DNA of 64,000 bases from JALOLG01 sp963722415 (GTDB taxonomy: Bacteria; Actinomycetota; Acidimicrobiia; Acidimicrobiales; Ilumatobacteraceae): the NCBI GenBank assembly GCA_963722415.1, contig CAVRNI010000037.1, positions 91,922-155,921 of the forward strand, in the 5' to 3' direction. Positions 1 to 9,096 of the stretch are shown in pieces. Under the pieces are notes generated by a model. The model saw only the letters and a list, made by a program, of their open reading frames with translations, was not told where the DNA came from and searched no databases. The first letter of the stretch is position 1. Every line of letters begins with the position of its first letter. Made by a program: the position numbers and the translations under genes.

Positions 1-684
1 GCGCCGCCGAACGCATCGCAGCTGCTGGGCACCGACGCGCTCGGCCGTGACGTCTTGATCCGGACGCTCTACGGCGCCCGCGATTCGATGCCGGCCGCCG
101 CCGCCGTGATCGTGCTGACGGTCATCATCGGGACGGTCCTCGGCGCTCTCGCCGGCTACACCGGCGGTGCCGTCGAGAGCGTGATCATGCGCTTCACCGA
201 CGTCGTGCTCGCCTTCCCCCCGATCTTCCTGGCGATGGCCGTCGCCGCCGCCCTCGGACCCGGTCTCCGCAACACCGTGATCGCCCTCGTGCTCGTGTGG
301 TGGCCGATCTACGCCCGGTTGCTCCGGGGTCAGGTGATGACGATCAAGAACCGCGAACACGTCGAGGGCGCCACCGCCGTCGGTGTGCCACGTCGAAGGA
401 TCCTGCGCCGCCATGTGCTGCCGTTGGCGATCACACCGGTGATGATCAACGCCACGATGGACTTCGGCCAGGTGTTGATCTTCACCGCCTCGCTGAGCTT
501 CCTCGGTCTGGGCGCCACTCCCCCGTCGCCCGAGTGGGGCCTGGCGATCGACGACGGGACGCGGAACTTCTACCAGTGGTGGATCTCGCTCGGTCCCGGC
601 CTCGCCATCCTCAGCGTCGTCCTCGCAGCCAACTTCCTCGGTGACGGGTTGCGCGACCACTTCGACGTCAAGGCGCGGGGCTGA
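1..684 (+). CDS. ABC transporter permease, DppC/OppC family (5' end cut off)
   Basis: Inner-membrane permease subunit of a peptide/nickel-type ABC importer. The reading frame is open from base 1, so the N-terminus lies outside the window. The first visible residues, LLGTDALGRDVL, are the conserved GTDxxGRD motif that precedes the first conserved membrane helix of DppC-like proteins. Several hydrophobic helices follow, with the EAA-type loop near EGATAVGVPRRRILRRHVLP (contact with the ATPase). It ends 6 bases before the first ATPase gene, in the usual permease-ATPase-ATPase order. Substrate cannot be told from the sequence; peptides are the default for the family, but the adjacent aminotransferase leaves an amino compound possible. 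Confidence 0.93.
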   Translation, partial: APPNASQLLGTDALGRDVLIRTLYGARDSMPAAAAVIVLTVIIGTVLGALAGYTGGAVESVIMRFTDVVLAFPPIFLAMAVAAALGPGLRNTVIALVLVWWPIYARLLRGQVMTIKNREHVEGATAVGVPRRRILRRHVLPLAITPVMINATMDFGQVLIFTASLSFLGLGATPPSPEWGLAIDDGTRNFYQWWISLGPGLAILSVVLAANFLGDGLRDHFDVKARG

Positions 685-690
685 GCAGGC

Positions 691-1692
691 ATGACCGACA
701 CGCTCCTCGAGATCCGCGACCTGCACGTCAGCTTCCGCGCCAACACCGACCACCCGCTCGAAGCCGTCCGCGGCGTCGACCTCGACGTCGCCAAGGGCGA
801 GCGGGTGGCGATCGTCGGCGAGTCGGGCTCGGGCAAGAGCGTCACGATGCTGTCGCTGCTCGGGCTCCTCGGCCCGGGCGCCGAGTCGACCGGATCGGTG
901 CGCTTCGCCGGCGAGGAGTTGCTCGGCGCCCCGGCCGGGCGTCTGCGCCGGCTGCGCGGCAACCGGATCGGCATGATCTTCCAGGACCCGCTGACGTCGC
1001 TGAACCCTGTCCACACCGTCGGTCACCAACTGGCGGAGGCCGTGCTCGCCCACCACCCGCGAGCAACACGGAGCGCCAAGATGCGCGCCGCCGAGTTGCT
1101 CGAGTTGGTGTCGATCACCGACATCAACCGACGATTGAAGTCGTATCCGCACGAGCTGTCCGGCGGGATGCGGCAGCGGGTGATGATCGCGATGGCGCTC
1201 GCCAATGATCCGGATCTGCTGATCGCCGACGAGCCGACGACCGCCCTCGACGTCACGATCCAGGCCCAGATCCTCGACGTGCTCGCCGATGTCCAACGCG
1301 AGCGCGACCTCGCCATCGTGCTCGTGACCCACGACCTCGGTGTGGTCGCCGGGCTCGCCCAACGGGTGAACGTGATGTACGCCGGTCGGATCGTCGAGCA
1401 CGGCGACGCCGTCGGCGTGTTCTACCGCCAGAACCATCCCTACACCCGCGGCCTGCTCGCGTGCCTGCCGCGCCTCGACCAGCGCATCGACCTCATCCCC
1501 ATCGGCGGTTCGCCACCGTCGCTCGATCGAATGCCGGGCGGTTGCGCGTTCCACACCCGATGTCCGCTCGCCATCGAACGCTGCCTCACCGAGATGCCCG
1601 AGTTGCGCGCGTTCCCGTCGACCGCCGCGGCCTGCCACGTCGCACCACTGGAGCCGGCTGACCTGTTCGAGCCGGCCGAGGCACGGTCGTGA
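691..1692 (+). CDS. Peptide-type ABC transporter ATP-binding protein, DppD/OppD family
   Basis: Cytoplasmic ATPase that powers the importer whose permease lies just upstream. Visible motifs are Walker A GESGSGKS, the ABC signature LSGGMRQR and Walker B LLIADEPTTALD. The C-terminus carries the oligopeptide-family extension with a CxxHxRC-type cluster (CAFHTRCPLAIERC) that in relatives can hold an Fe-S cluster. Length (333 aa) is normal. The gene overlaps the next ATPase by 4 bases (GTGA), which implies translational coupling. Substrate is unknown. Confidence 0.95.
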   Translation: MTDTLLEIRDLHVSFRANTDHPLEAVRGVDLDVAKGERVAIVGESGSGKSVTMLSLLGLLGPGAESTGSVRFAGEELLGAPAGRLRRLRGNRIGMIFQDPLTSLNPVHTVGHQLAEAVLAHHPRATRSAKMRAAELLELVSITDINRRLKSYPHELSGGMRQRVMIAMALANDPDLLIADEPTTALDVTIQAQILDVLADVQRERDLAIVLVTHDLGVVAGLAQRVNVMYAGRIVEHGDAVGVFYRQNHPYTRGLLACLPRLDQRIDLIPIGGSPPSLDRMPGGCAFHTRCPLAIERCLTEMPELRAFPSTAAACHVAPLEPADLFEPAEARS

Positions 1693-2711
1693 CCGGATCG
1701 CTGCTCTCCGTCGAGCATCTCGTCAAGACGTTCGCACTGCGCGGTCAGCTGTTCCAGCGCTCCACCGGCACGGTGCAGGCCGTCTCGGATGTGTCGTTCG
1801 CGGTCGACCGCGGTGAGACGCTGAGCCTGGTCGGTGAGTCCGGCTGTGGAAAGACCACGACGGCCCGCTGCGTGTTGCGCATCGTCGAGCCGGACTCCGG
1901 CTCGATCGTGTTCGACGGCGTCGACCTGTTGGGGCTGGCGGGCGAGGACATGCGACGGATGCGGCGCCGGTTCCAGATGGTCTTCCAGGACCCGCAGGCG
2001 TCGTTGAACCCGCGCATGACCGTGCGTGAGCTGTTGTCCGAACCGCTCGAGGTGCACGGCATCGGCGCCACCGAGCGCGAGCAGTCGGCACGCGTCGCCG
2101 AGCTGCTCGAGATCGTCCAGTTGCCCCAGGGTGCCGCCGGTCGCTATCCGCACCAGTTCTCGGGCGGGCAGCGGCAACGCATCGGCGTTGCTCGAGCACT
2201 CGCCGTCAGCCCCGACCTGCTCGTGCTCGACGAACCGGTGTCGGCGCTCGACGTCAGCATCCAGGCCGAGATCATCAAGCTCCTCGAACGGCTCCGCACC
2301 GAGCTCGATCTCGGGTTCCTGTTCATCGCCCACGACCTGTCGGTCGTCCGCCACATCAGCGATCGGGTCGCGGTCATGTACCTCGGCCGCATCGTCGAGA
2401 CGGGGACGGCGAGCGATGTGTACGAGCGATCGGCCCACCCGTACACGCAGGCGCTGCTGTCGGCGGCTCCCATTCCCGACCCACTCGTCGAACGGTCTCG
2501 CCGCCGCATCGTCCTCACCGGCGAGGTCCCCACCCAGACGGCGCCTCCATCGGGCTGTCGGTTCAGGACCCGATGCTGGAAGGCAACCGACCGATGCACG
2601 CAGGAAGAACCGGCGCTCGTCGACCCTGGCATCGGCCACGCCGTGGCCTGCCACTACCCGGAGCCGACGAACGTCATCGTGCAGCAATCCCGAATGACCA
2701 CATCGCCCTGA
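1689..2711 (+). CDS. Peptide-type ABC transporter ATP-binding protein, DppF/OppF family
   Basis: Second ATPase of the importer; it should form a heterodimer with the upstream ATPase. It starts at a GTG overlapping the previous stop. Motifs: Walker A GESGCGKTT, signature FSGGQRQR, Walker B LLVLDEPVSALD, and a C-terminal cysteine cluster CRFRTRCWKATDRC typical of the oligopeptide subfamily. 340 aa is the normal length. The next gene, an aminotransferase, follows after 10 bases with its own strong ribosome binding site, so it probably belongs to the same transcript. Confidence 0.95.
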   Translation: MTGSLLSVEHLVKTFALRGQLFQRSTGTVQAVSDVSFAVDRGETLSLVGESGCGKTTTARCVLRIVEPDSGSIVFDGVDLLGLAGEDMRRMRRRFQMVFQDPQASLNPRMTVRELLSEPLEVHGIGATEREQSARVAELLEIVQLPQGAAGRYPHQFSGGQRQRIGVARALAVSPDLLVLDEPVSALDVSIQAEIIKLLERLRTELDLGFLFIAHDLSVVRHISDRVAVMYLGRIVETGTASDVYERSAHPYTQALLSAAPIPDPLVERSRRRIVLTGEVPTQTAPPSGCRFRTRCWKATDRCTQEEPALVDPGIGHAVACHYPEPTNVIVQQSRMTTSP

Positions 2712-2721
2712 AGGAGACCCC

Positions 2722-3969
2722 ATGACCGACACCGATCCTCGCCCCCGCGACGTCGACACCGACCTGCGCCATCGAGCCAAGGCCGTGATCCCCGGCGGCA
2801 TGTACGGCCACCAGAACGCGACCAGGCTCCCGCCCGCGCTGCCGCAGTTCATGGCCGAAGGCGACGGCTGTCGCGTCCGCGACGTGGACGGCAACGAGTT
2901 CATCGACTTCATGTGCAGCTACGGACCGATCGTGCTCGGCCACCGCCACCCCGCGGTCGACGCCGCCGCACGCGATCAGCAGGCGCGCGGCGATTGCCAG
3001 AACGGCCCCGGCGCGGTGATCGTCGAGCTCGCCGAGCTGATGGTCGACGTCGTCGACCACGCCGACTGGGCGGTGTTCTCGAAGAACGGCACGGACGCGA
3101 CCACGATGTGCGTGACCGTGGCGAGAGCGGCCACCGAACGTCGCAAGGTGCTCGTCGCCGAAGGCGCCTACCACGGCGCCGCACCGTGGTGCACACCGAT
3201 CATCGCCGGCATCGTGCCCGAGGACCGCGCCCACCTGTTGCACTACACCTACAACGATCTCGAGTCGGTCGAGAAGGCGGCGTCGGTCGCCGGCGACGAC
3301 ATGGCCGCGATCGTCGCGTCCCCGTTCAAGCACGACGCCCGTCATGACCAAGAGCTCGTCGACCCGGCGTTCGCGCGTGGTCTGCGGTCGATCTGCGACG
3401 AGACCGGCGCGGCGCTCATCCTCGACGACGTACGCGCCGGATTCCGCCTGGCGCACGGCGGGAGCTGGGAGCCGATCGGGGTCGCCCCCGATCTGTCGGC
3501 GTGGAGCAAGGCGATCGCCAACGGATACGGCCTGGCCGCCGTGACCGGGAACGACCGGTTCCGCGACGGCGCCCAGAAGATCTTCGTCACCGGGTCGTTC
3601 TGGTTCTCCGCAGTCGCGATGGCGGCCTCGATCGCCACGATCCGGGCGCTCGGCGACGAGGATGCCGTGGCGCAGATGGAACGGGCCGGGCAACGGCTGC
3701 GCGACGGGCTCGACGCGCAGGCGTCGGCACACGGCGTGGTCGTGCGCCAGACCGGTCCCGTACAGATGCCGTTCATGACGTTCCAGGGCGACGAGGAATT
3801 CCGGCTCGCCTCGTTGTGGACCGATGTCGCGGCACGGCGTGGCGCCTATTTCCACCCGTGGCACAACTGGTTCCTGAGCGCTGCTCACACCGACGCCGAC
3901 ATCGACGAGGCGTTGGTCGCGACCGACGAGGCGTTCGCCGCCGTCGCCGGCGCGATCTCCGGGACCTGA
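2722..3969 (+). CDS. Class III PLP aminotransferase, glutamate-1-semialdehyde aminomutase-like
   Basis: Pyridoxal-phosphate enzyme of aminotransferase class III. An AAGGAG site sits just before the ATG. The likely PLP lysine is K263 in LSAWSKAIANG, and the cofactor aspartate lies in LILDDVRAGFR (about 232-242). The phosphate-binding motif reads SKNGTDA rather than the common SGTEA. Length (415 aa) fits the family. It follows a peptide-type importer, so it more likely acts on an imported amino compound than in haem synthesis, where a true HemL would normally sit with other hem genes. The substrate is not determinable here. Confidence 0.88.
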   Translation: MTDTDPRPRDVDTDLRHRAKAVIPGGMYGHQNATRLPPALPQFMAEGDGCRVRDVDGNEFIDFMCSYGPIVLGHRHPAVDAAARDQQARGDCQNGPGAVIVELAELMVDVVDHADWAVFSKNGTDATTMCVTVARAATERRKVLVAEGAYHGAAPWCTPIIAGIVPEDRAHLLHYTYNDLESVEKAASVAGDDMAAIVASPFKHDARHDQELVDPAFARGLRSICDETGAALILDDVRAGFRLAHGGSWEPIGVAPDLSAWSKAIANGYGLAAVTGNDRFRDGAQKIFVTGSFWFSAVAMAASIATIRALGDEDAVAQMERAGQRLRDGLDAQASAHGVVVRQTGPVQMPFMTFQGDEEFRLASLWTDVAARRGAYFHPWHNWFLSAAHTDADIDEALVATDEAFAAVAGAISGT

Positions 3970-4022
3970 CACCTGGCGCTGGTACGTTCGCGGCGCAGCG
4001 CGAGCAGGGGGAGGTCGCTGGC

Positions 4023-4826
4023 ATGGACGACGTGACCAAGCCGAGTCGTTTCTACGACGTCGAGACGGGTGGTCCGATCCAGCTGCAACTGCAGCAGGAG
4101 GGCGCAGACTTCCGGGTCTTGCGCAGGTTCGGCTACCGCGATCCGAAGCACGCCGAGGCGTTCGTGGTGCCCGACGACGTCCAGACGTTCCGGACCGACC
4201 TGGCATCGATTCCACCGCTGTTCAGCTGGCTGGTGCCCGGGCTCGGCACGCATCTGCCCGCGGTCCTGCTGCACGATGGCCTCATCACCAACGTCGGGCA
4301 ATCGCCGACTCACACCGGACCGGAGGTGAGCCGCGAGGAAGCCGACCGGATCCTGCGCGACGCCATGGCGAGCCTCGGCACGCCGCAGATCCGCCGGTGG
4401 CTGATGTGGGCCGGGGTCGTCCTCGCCACCTGCTGGAGCACGTTGACGCCTCGTTGGCGGTGGAAGGCAGTGGTCGCCGGGACGGTCGGGATCGTCGTTG
4501 CTCTCGGGGTTCTGGCCACGCTCGATCTCATCGACGTGTGGGACGTGCTGCCGTGGATGGGAGCCCGCCCGTGGTGGTTCGAGGTGGTCAGCGGAGTCGT
4601 GTTCGCCGTGGTCGTGCCGCTCGCCGTGTCGGTCGCGTGGTGGCGGTTGTGGCCGGCCGGTGCCATCACCGGCGTGGCACTTGCCTTCCTCCTGCACGTG
4701 ACGGCGATCCTGTTCACGCTCTACGCCGTGTACTGGCTGGCCGAGACCTCGATCTCCCGTCGCGAAGGCACCGGCCCGAACATCAGCAAGACGCTCGAGG
4801 CCGCCGCTCCCGATTCCCGAACGTGA
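4023..4826 (+). CDS. DUF1353 domain protein with C-terminal membrane helices
   Basis: Protein of 267 aa. Residues about 20-115 match the DUF1353 pattern, with FRTDLASIPPLFSWL followed by a histidine-aspartate pair in AVLLHDGLI; this domain is common in phage-related and bacterial proteins of unknown function. From about residue 120 the protein is strongly hydrophobic, with about four membrane segments (for example VVAGTVGIVVALGVLATLDLI). The ATG follows a GGGGAGG site at 4007-4013. The fusion of DUF1353 to a membrane tail is seen directly; its role is unknown. Confidence 0.7.
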   Translation: MDDVTKPSRFYDVETGGPIQLQLQQEGADFRVLRRFGYRDPKHAEAFVVPDDVQTFRTDLASIPPLFSWLVPGLGTHLPAVLLHDGLITNVGQSPTHTGPEVSREEADRILRDAMASLGTPQIRRWLMWAGVVLATCWSTLTPRWRWKAVVAGTVGIVVALGVLATLDLIDVWDVLPWMGARPWWFEVVSGVVFAVVVPLAVSVAWWRLWPAGAITGVALAFLLHVTAILFTLYAVYWLAETSISRREGTGPNISKTLEAAAPDSRT

Positions 4827-4835
4827 TGTGACGAC

Positions 4836-5537
4836 GTGGATCGACGATCCTGGATCGAGGCGCGACGGGCGGCGGTGGTCGCCGACTACGACGCCGGCGC
4901 GGCGAACTACGACCTCGACCCCTACCCGAGCGACATGCAGGAGGAGTGGGTCCAACGGCTGTTGGCGACATGCCCGGCCGGCGGCACCGTGCTGGACGCC
5001 CCATGTGGGACCGGTCGGTACTTCTCGATGGTCGCCGACGCCGGCCTGCACGTCGTCGGTATCGATCAGTCGGCCGGCATGCTCGACCAGGCCCGCGGTC
5101 GCGGCATCGCGATCGAGCTCGAACACGTCGGCCTGCAGGAGTTGGCGTACGTCGCGCAATTCGACGCCGCGATGACGGTCGACGCGATGGAGAACGTGCC
5201 CCCGGAGGACTGGCCGCTCGTGCTGACCAACCTGCACCGTGCCGTCCGGCCGGGCGGCCACCTCTACATGACCGTCGAGGAAGAGGACGAGGCGGATGTC
5301 GACGCGGCGTACGCCGCGCTCTCGGCCACTGGCGCCCCGGCCGTGCGTGGCGAGGTCGTCGAAGGCGACGTCGCCGGCTACCACTTCTATCCCGGCCGCG
5401 AACGGGTGATCGGATGGATCGACGCGGCGGGCCTCGAGATCGTCGACGAGGGTTTCAAACAGGAGGACGGTTGGGGATACCGGCACTTCCTGCTGCGATC
5501 CCGAACGTTGCCAGTCGCTCGAGACTCAGGCCACTGA
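4836..5537 (+). CDS. Class I SAM-dependent methyltransferase
   Basis: Methyltransferase of 233 aa with a Rossmann-type SAM-binding fold. Motif I is VLDAPCGTGRYFSMVADAG (about 50-68), and the acidic end of strand 2 is in VVGIDQSAGML. Motif for the adenine pocket and strand 4 follows (DAAMTVDAMENVPPED). Start is a GTG at 4836, 9 bases after the previous stop; no strong ribosome site is seen. Substrate unknown. Between this gene and 5664 there is about 125 bp with no recognised feature apart from a possible minus-10 (TACCAT). Confidence 0.85.
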   Translation: MDRRSWIEARRAAVVADYDAGAANYDLDPYPSDMQEEWVQRLLATCPAGGTVLDAPCGTGRYFSMVADAGLHVVGIDQSAGMLDQARGRGIAIELEHVGLQELAYVAQFDAAMTVDAMENVPPEDWPLVLTNLHRAVRPGGHLYMTVEEEDEADVDAAYAALSATGAPAVRGEVVEGDVAGYHFYPGRERVIGWIDAAGLEIVDEGFKQEDGWGYRHFLLRSRTLPVARDSGH

Positions 5538-5663
5538 TCATCAGCCGCTCGTTCCCAGGATGCACGTCACCATCCATGCCCTCGACCCGACGACCCGAAG
5601 CAGTCCACGCGAGCCGCGTGCCGACTACCATCGCGCCGGTTTACGAATCACATGGAGCGTGAC

Positions 5664-5975
5664 ATGGCCGAGCCGGGCATCCCGTTGTCCGACCTCATCG
5701 ATGCGGTCCGATCCGAGCTCGAGATCGCCGCATCGAAGGCGCAAGGTGAGCAGCTGCAGTTCGAGGTCCAGGACGTCAAGCTCGAGGTCGATGTCACGAC
5801 GACCGGCACCCGTGAGGCGGAGGGCGGCGTCAAGGTCTGGGTGCTCACGATCGGCGCCAAGGGCAGCACGGCCAACACGGCGACGCAGCGCGTGACGTTG
5901 AGCCTCACCGCCGTCTCACCGGACGGCACCAGGTATCGCGTGAGCGACAAGGATTCGCAAATCAGCGAAACGTGA
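5664..5975 (+). CDS. Trypsin-co-occurring domain 2 (Trypco2)-like protein
   Basis: Small protein of 103 aa. The N-terminal helix GIPLSDLIDAVRSELEIAA followed by alternating beta strands (LQFEVQDVKLEVDVTTT, VKVWVLTIGAKG, ATQRVTLSLTAV) is the pattern I know for the Trypco2 domain, which occurs next to trypsin-like proteases in bacterial conflict systems. It lies 1 base before a gene whose N-terminus is a trypsin-like domain, which supports the call. I chose the ATG at 5664 because GGAG sits 5 bases upstream; an in-frame ATG at 5652 is the alternative. In related systems this domain is thought to regulate or recruit the protease; that is inference here. Confidence 0.72.
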   Translation: MAEPGIPLSDLIDAVRSELEIAASKAQGEQLQFEVQDVKLEVDVTTTGTREAEGGVKVWVLTIGAKGSTANTATQRVTLSLTAVSPDGTRYRVSDKDSQISET

Positions 5976-5976
5976 G

Positions 5977-8730
5977 ATGGCTGGCCTCGACCACGACCGC
6001 ATCGCTCTGGTCGTCGCCCGACCAGCGACGGGTGGCGTCGCGGACCAGTCGAGTGTCGAGCTGGCCACCGGCTACTTCCTGACCGGAGACCTCGTGCTCA
6101 CCGCGCGGCACGTCGCCGACACCGCCGATTCGGTGTTCAGAGTGCGCTCGGAGGTCGGCGTCGACGACGCGGACCACTGGTCGGACGCCGTGCCGGTGTG
6201 GTTCGGGGTCGGCGACGTCGACGCAATGCTGTTTCGCACGAGCAAGTGGTTCGGGGATTGGGAGACGCCACCGTTCGGGCCCGACGTCGAGCGGGGGACC
6301 TGGGAATCGACGGGCTACGCGAAGGTCGCCGCCGACAGCGAGGGGGGCAACAGGAAGACCCAGCCGCTCAACGGCTCCTTCGCCTCGAGTCGGGGCCAGG
6401 GAGCCGCTGAGCTCGCGCTGACCGCCGAGCAGACCATCGCCGCCAAGTGGGACGACCACTGGAAGGGGATCTCCGGCGCACCCGTCTTCTCGACGGTCAC
6501 GGGTGACGAGCGGCTGGTCGGACTCATCACCGACGCGAACAAGGCACTCTCGAACGGGTTGATCGGACTACCCATCGCACGGTTGCTCGATGACCTCCGG
6601 TTCCGGTTGCTCGTCACCCCCTCGTTCTTGGACCCGCTGCCGACGGAACCCTGGTGCCTGGTGCTGACCGCCGAGGGCACGCGGTCGGACCTCGTCCAGC
6701 AGGTCGCCGGAGTGCTGACCGGATTCCGCGACGAGGACGCACGATTCGCCGAGCTCCACCCACGCCCGATCGAGCTCCGGGTGGTCGACGCCATCGAGTC
6801 GGTCGAGAACTGGGCGGTGTCGGTCGACGCGCTGGCCAGAGCCGACTTCATGGTCGCCGACGTGACATCGTTCGAGCCGGCGGTGATGCTGCTGCTCGGC
6901 GTTCGTTCGGTGTTGCGGCGCGGCGTGACGGTCAGCGTGACGGCCGGCGACCCGAGTACCGACGATCGATCCGAAGCGAAGTCACACGGCGCTACCGACG
7001 GCCCGGGTCTGCCTTTCAACGTCCAGGAGACGAGGGTGCTCTCGTACGACGATGAGCACTTCTACGTGGATCTCCACCGCGCGATGTCGGAGGGCGCGGC
7101 GAACCTGGCGAGGGATGCGAACTACCTCGACCTGCCGGCGTTTCACGCGGTTCGGGCGCCGCGCCCGGAGACGTGGGCGGACGACAACGCCAAGAACGTG
7201 CTCGTCCTGTGTCCGTTCGCGAAGTCGTACTCCGACTTCTACCGCAGGAAGCTCCGACAGATCATCCAGGGCCGCACACACAACATGACGCCGCTGCGGA
7301 TGCTGGACCTCCGATCACCTCGGCTCGTCGGTCAGGCGTTGTACGAGCAGATCCGTTGGGCCTCCCACTGCCTCGTCGACTGGTCGGAGTGGCGCGCCAA
7401 CGTCATGTTCGAGCTCGGCGTCCGGCTCGCTTGTTCCGAGCACGATCCGTGCAGCATCATCGACGAGGGCGATGTGCACCGCGAGTCGGACAGCGAGCAG
7501 CCGCAACGTCGTCTCGGACAGCATGACCTGCTGCGCGAGTTGTTCAGACCGGTCGCCTACGACAGAGCTGACCCCTTCCCCGCCCTCGAGGCACCGCTCG
7601 AAACCTGGTGGGCGCAGCAACGAGGCACCGGTCCCAGAGAGTCGCAGGGTGCCATCCCGCCGGGAGGTACGTTCGGCATCGCGCAGGCGAGTTTCCTGTG
7701 GCGACAGGACCCGATGCTCACCCGACCGCACGTCGAGTTGCGTGACGGGGCTGAGAGGATCCTGGGCAAGGACCAGGAGCGGCGACCGGAGCGCCTCATC
7801 CTCTTCGCCGAAAACGAGCCGTTCGACTCGGAGCTGCGCGCCTCCGTCAGGGAGAAGTGGATCGCCGCCTGGCTCTACCTCCGACACCTCGCCAGCGCTG
7901 ACGATGGCGACGGGCACGACTTGCGGACCGACCTGCTCGTCCTCAGCCGTTTCGTGGCGCACGCGCTCAACGCGTCCAGCGACCCCCGCCACATCGCGCT
8001 GCGCAAAGAGATCAGCGATCTGCTGGGACCGACAGTGGCCGAGGACCGCGACGAAGAGGTGCGCGCGCTCAAGGCGAGCGCCAAGAGCGCGCGCGCCAAC
8101 GAGCACTGGCAGTTCGCCATCGAGGAGCTCGATCGGGCCGTCGAGCTGCTCGTCGGTCGGCTGCCCGACGCGACGGGCCGCACCCGCGCCGAGCTCGCCT
8201 CGGAGCTCGCCGACTCGTTCGGCATGATCGGCGGGATCGAACGGCGATGGGGCCTGTCGCTGGCCGGCGCCGACCGACACCGTCATCTCCAAGCGTCCGT
8301 TGACGCCTACGACCGCGGATTCAGCCACGAACAGGACCTGGAGACGAACGTCGCGAGCACGTACAACCGGATCAACCGCCTGGTCGGTCGCGTTCTGCTC
8401 AACCCGCACGTCCTCGACACCGACGACACGGCGCCCGACGTCGTGGAGGAGCTCGGCTCGGCGGAAGAGATCCTCGTCGAGCAGCTCAGTTCAGTGCGCG
8501 TCGGCGATCCGTGGGGGTACTGCGACCTCGGGTTGATCCGCGTCCTCCGTGGAACGACCGACGCGTTGTCGACCTACCACGAGCTCGATCGGCTACGCCC
8601 GCCGAAGTTCGTCTACGAGAGTGCGCTCGCGACGCTCGAGCCATTGGCAGAGGTGGCATCAGATCTGCGGCCGGATCTTCCAACCGCCGTGGCCCAGATG
8701 CAGCGAGCCGCCCGCTACGCGGCGGAGTGA
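5977..8730 (+). CDS. Trypsin-like protease with tandem TIR/deoxyribosyltransferase-like domains and TPR tail
   Basis: Multidomain protein of 917 aa. Residues about 1-205 form a trypsin-like domain with an apparent triad H45 (LTARHVAD), D82 (GDVDAMLF) and S166 (GISGAPVF). Residues about 225-325 and 405-500 look like two copies of a TIR/nucleoside-deoxyribosyltransferase-like fold: the second has the diagnostic D-x(5)-N-V-x-FELG pattern (VDWSEWRANVMFELG, E479), the first is degenerate (VADVTSFEPAVMLLLG). From about 690 the protein is helical and TPR-like. It has no signal peptide, so it acts in the cytoplasm. The gene begins one base after the Trypco2 gene. This architecture resembles NTP-independent effector proteins of bacterial conflict systems; enzymatic activity of the TIR-like parts is inference. 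Confidence 0.8.
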   Translation: MAGLDHDRIALVVARPATGGVADQSSVELATGYFLTGDLVLTARHVADTADSVFRVRSEVGVDDADHWSDAVPVWFGVGDVDAMLFRTSKWFGDWETPPFGPDVERGTWESTGYAKVAADSEGGNRKTQPLNGSFASSRGQGAAELALTAEQTIAAKWDDHWKGISGAPVFSTVTGDERLVGLITDANKALSNGLIGLPIARLLDDLRFRLLVTPSFLDPLPTEPWCLVLTAEGTRSDLVQQVAGVLTGFRDEDARFAELHPRPIELRVVDAIESVENWAVSVDALARADFMVADVTSFEPAVMLLLGVRSVLRRGVTVSVTAGDPSTDDRSEAKSHGATDGPGLPFNVQETRVLSYDDEHFYVDLHRAMSEGAANLARDANYLDLPAFHAVRAPRPETWADDNAKNVLVLCPFAKSYSDFYRRKLRQIIQGRTHNMTPLRMLDLRSPRLVGQALYEQIRWASHCLVDWSEWRANVMFELGVRLACSEHDPCSIIDEGDVHRESDSEQPQRRLGQHDLLRELFRPVAYDRADPFPALEAPLETWWAQQRGTGPRESQGAIPPGGTFGIAQASFLWRQDPMLTRPHVELRDGAERILGKDQERRPERLILFAENEPFDSELRASVREKWIAAWLYLRHLASADDGDGHDLRTDLLVLSRFVAHALNASSDPRHIALRKEISDLLGPTVAEDRDEEVRALKASAKSARANEHWQFAIEELDRAVELLVGRLPDATGRTRAELASELADSFGMIGGIERRWGLSLAGADRHRHLQASVDAYDRGFSHEQDLETNVASTYNRINRLVGRVLLNPHVLDTDDTAPDVVEELGSAEEILVEQLSSVRVGDPWGYCDLGLIRVLRGTTDALSTYHELDRLRPPKFVYESALATLEPLAEVASDLRPDLPTAVAQMQRAARYAAE

Positions 8731-8804
8731 ACGCGTGACCTTTTTCGTCGGCAATACTTCTGGCCGCGGGCCCGCGTTGGCGGGCGGCCGAGGAGGTACA
8801 GGTC

Positions 8805-9011
8805 ATGAGTGTGTACAAGGTCGTCGAGATCATCGGCACGAGCAGCGAATCGTGGGAGGACGCCAGCCTCACGGCGGTCAAGAAAGCCGGTGAGACGATC
8901 CGTAACCTGCGCGTCGCCGAGGTCGTCCAACAGGACCTCGATCTCGACGACGCCGGCGGGGCGACCTTCCGCACGAAACTGCGGATCTCGTTCAAGTACG
9001 AGGACGGGTGA
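8805..9011 (+). CDS. Dodecin family protein
   Basis: Protein of 68 aa with the complete dodecin pattern: MSVYKVVEIIGTS, helix SWEDASLTAVKKAGETI, then two beta strands ending FRTKLRISFKYEDG. Dodecins form dodecameric hollow shells that bind flavins. A strong GAGGAGG site lies upstream of the ATG. A 12-bp perfect palindrome (8765-8776) lies in the leader. Position 37, in NLRVAEV, is valine where the flavin-stacking tryptophan is found in characterised dodecins, so canonical flavin binding is doubtful. It sits inside the protease/CHAT module but dodecins are widespread, so a functional link is only a possibility. Confidence 0.9.
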   Translation: MSVYKVVEIIGTSSESWEDASLTAVKKAGETIRNLRVAEVVQQDLDLDDAGGATFRTKLRISFKYEDG

Positions 9012-9036
9012 CCGCCGGCCGTTGTTCGTGAGTCGG

Positions 9037-9054
9037 CGCGCCCGTCCGGGCGCG
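9037..9054 (+). terminator. GC-rich hairpin after dodecin gene
   Basis: Perfect inverted repeat CGCGCCC-GTCC-GGGCGCG, 7-bp stem and 4-base loop, starting 26 bases after the dodecin stop. There is no T tract, as is common for hairpin terminators in high-GC actinobacteria. It could instead be a plain secondary structure in the leader of the next gene. Confidence 0.45.
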
Positions 9055-9096
9055 TCCGCGAGGACGGAGCCGGGGCACTCAATAGGGTGTGCGGCT

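Noticed and set aside
1440..2912. 490-aa minus-strand reading frame opposite the two ABC ATPase genes
   Set aside because: Antisense shadow of well-conserved genes; composition is Arg/Gly/Asp-rich without domains.
2674..4215. 513-aa minus-strand reading frame opposite the aminotransferase
   Set aside because: Shadow frame; no motif, while the plus-strand enzyme is complete.
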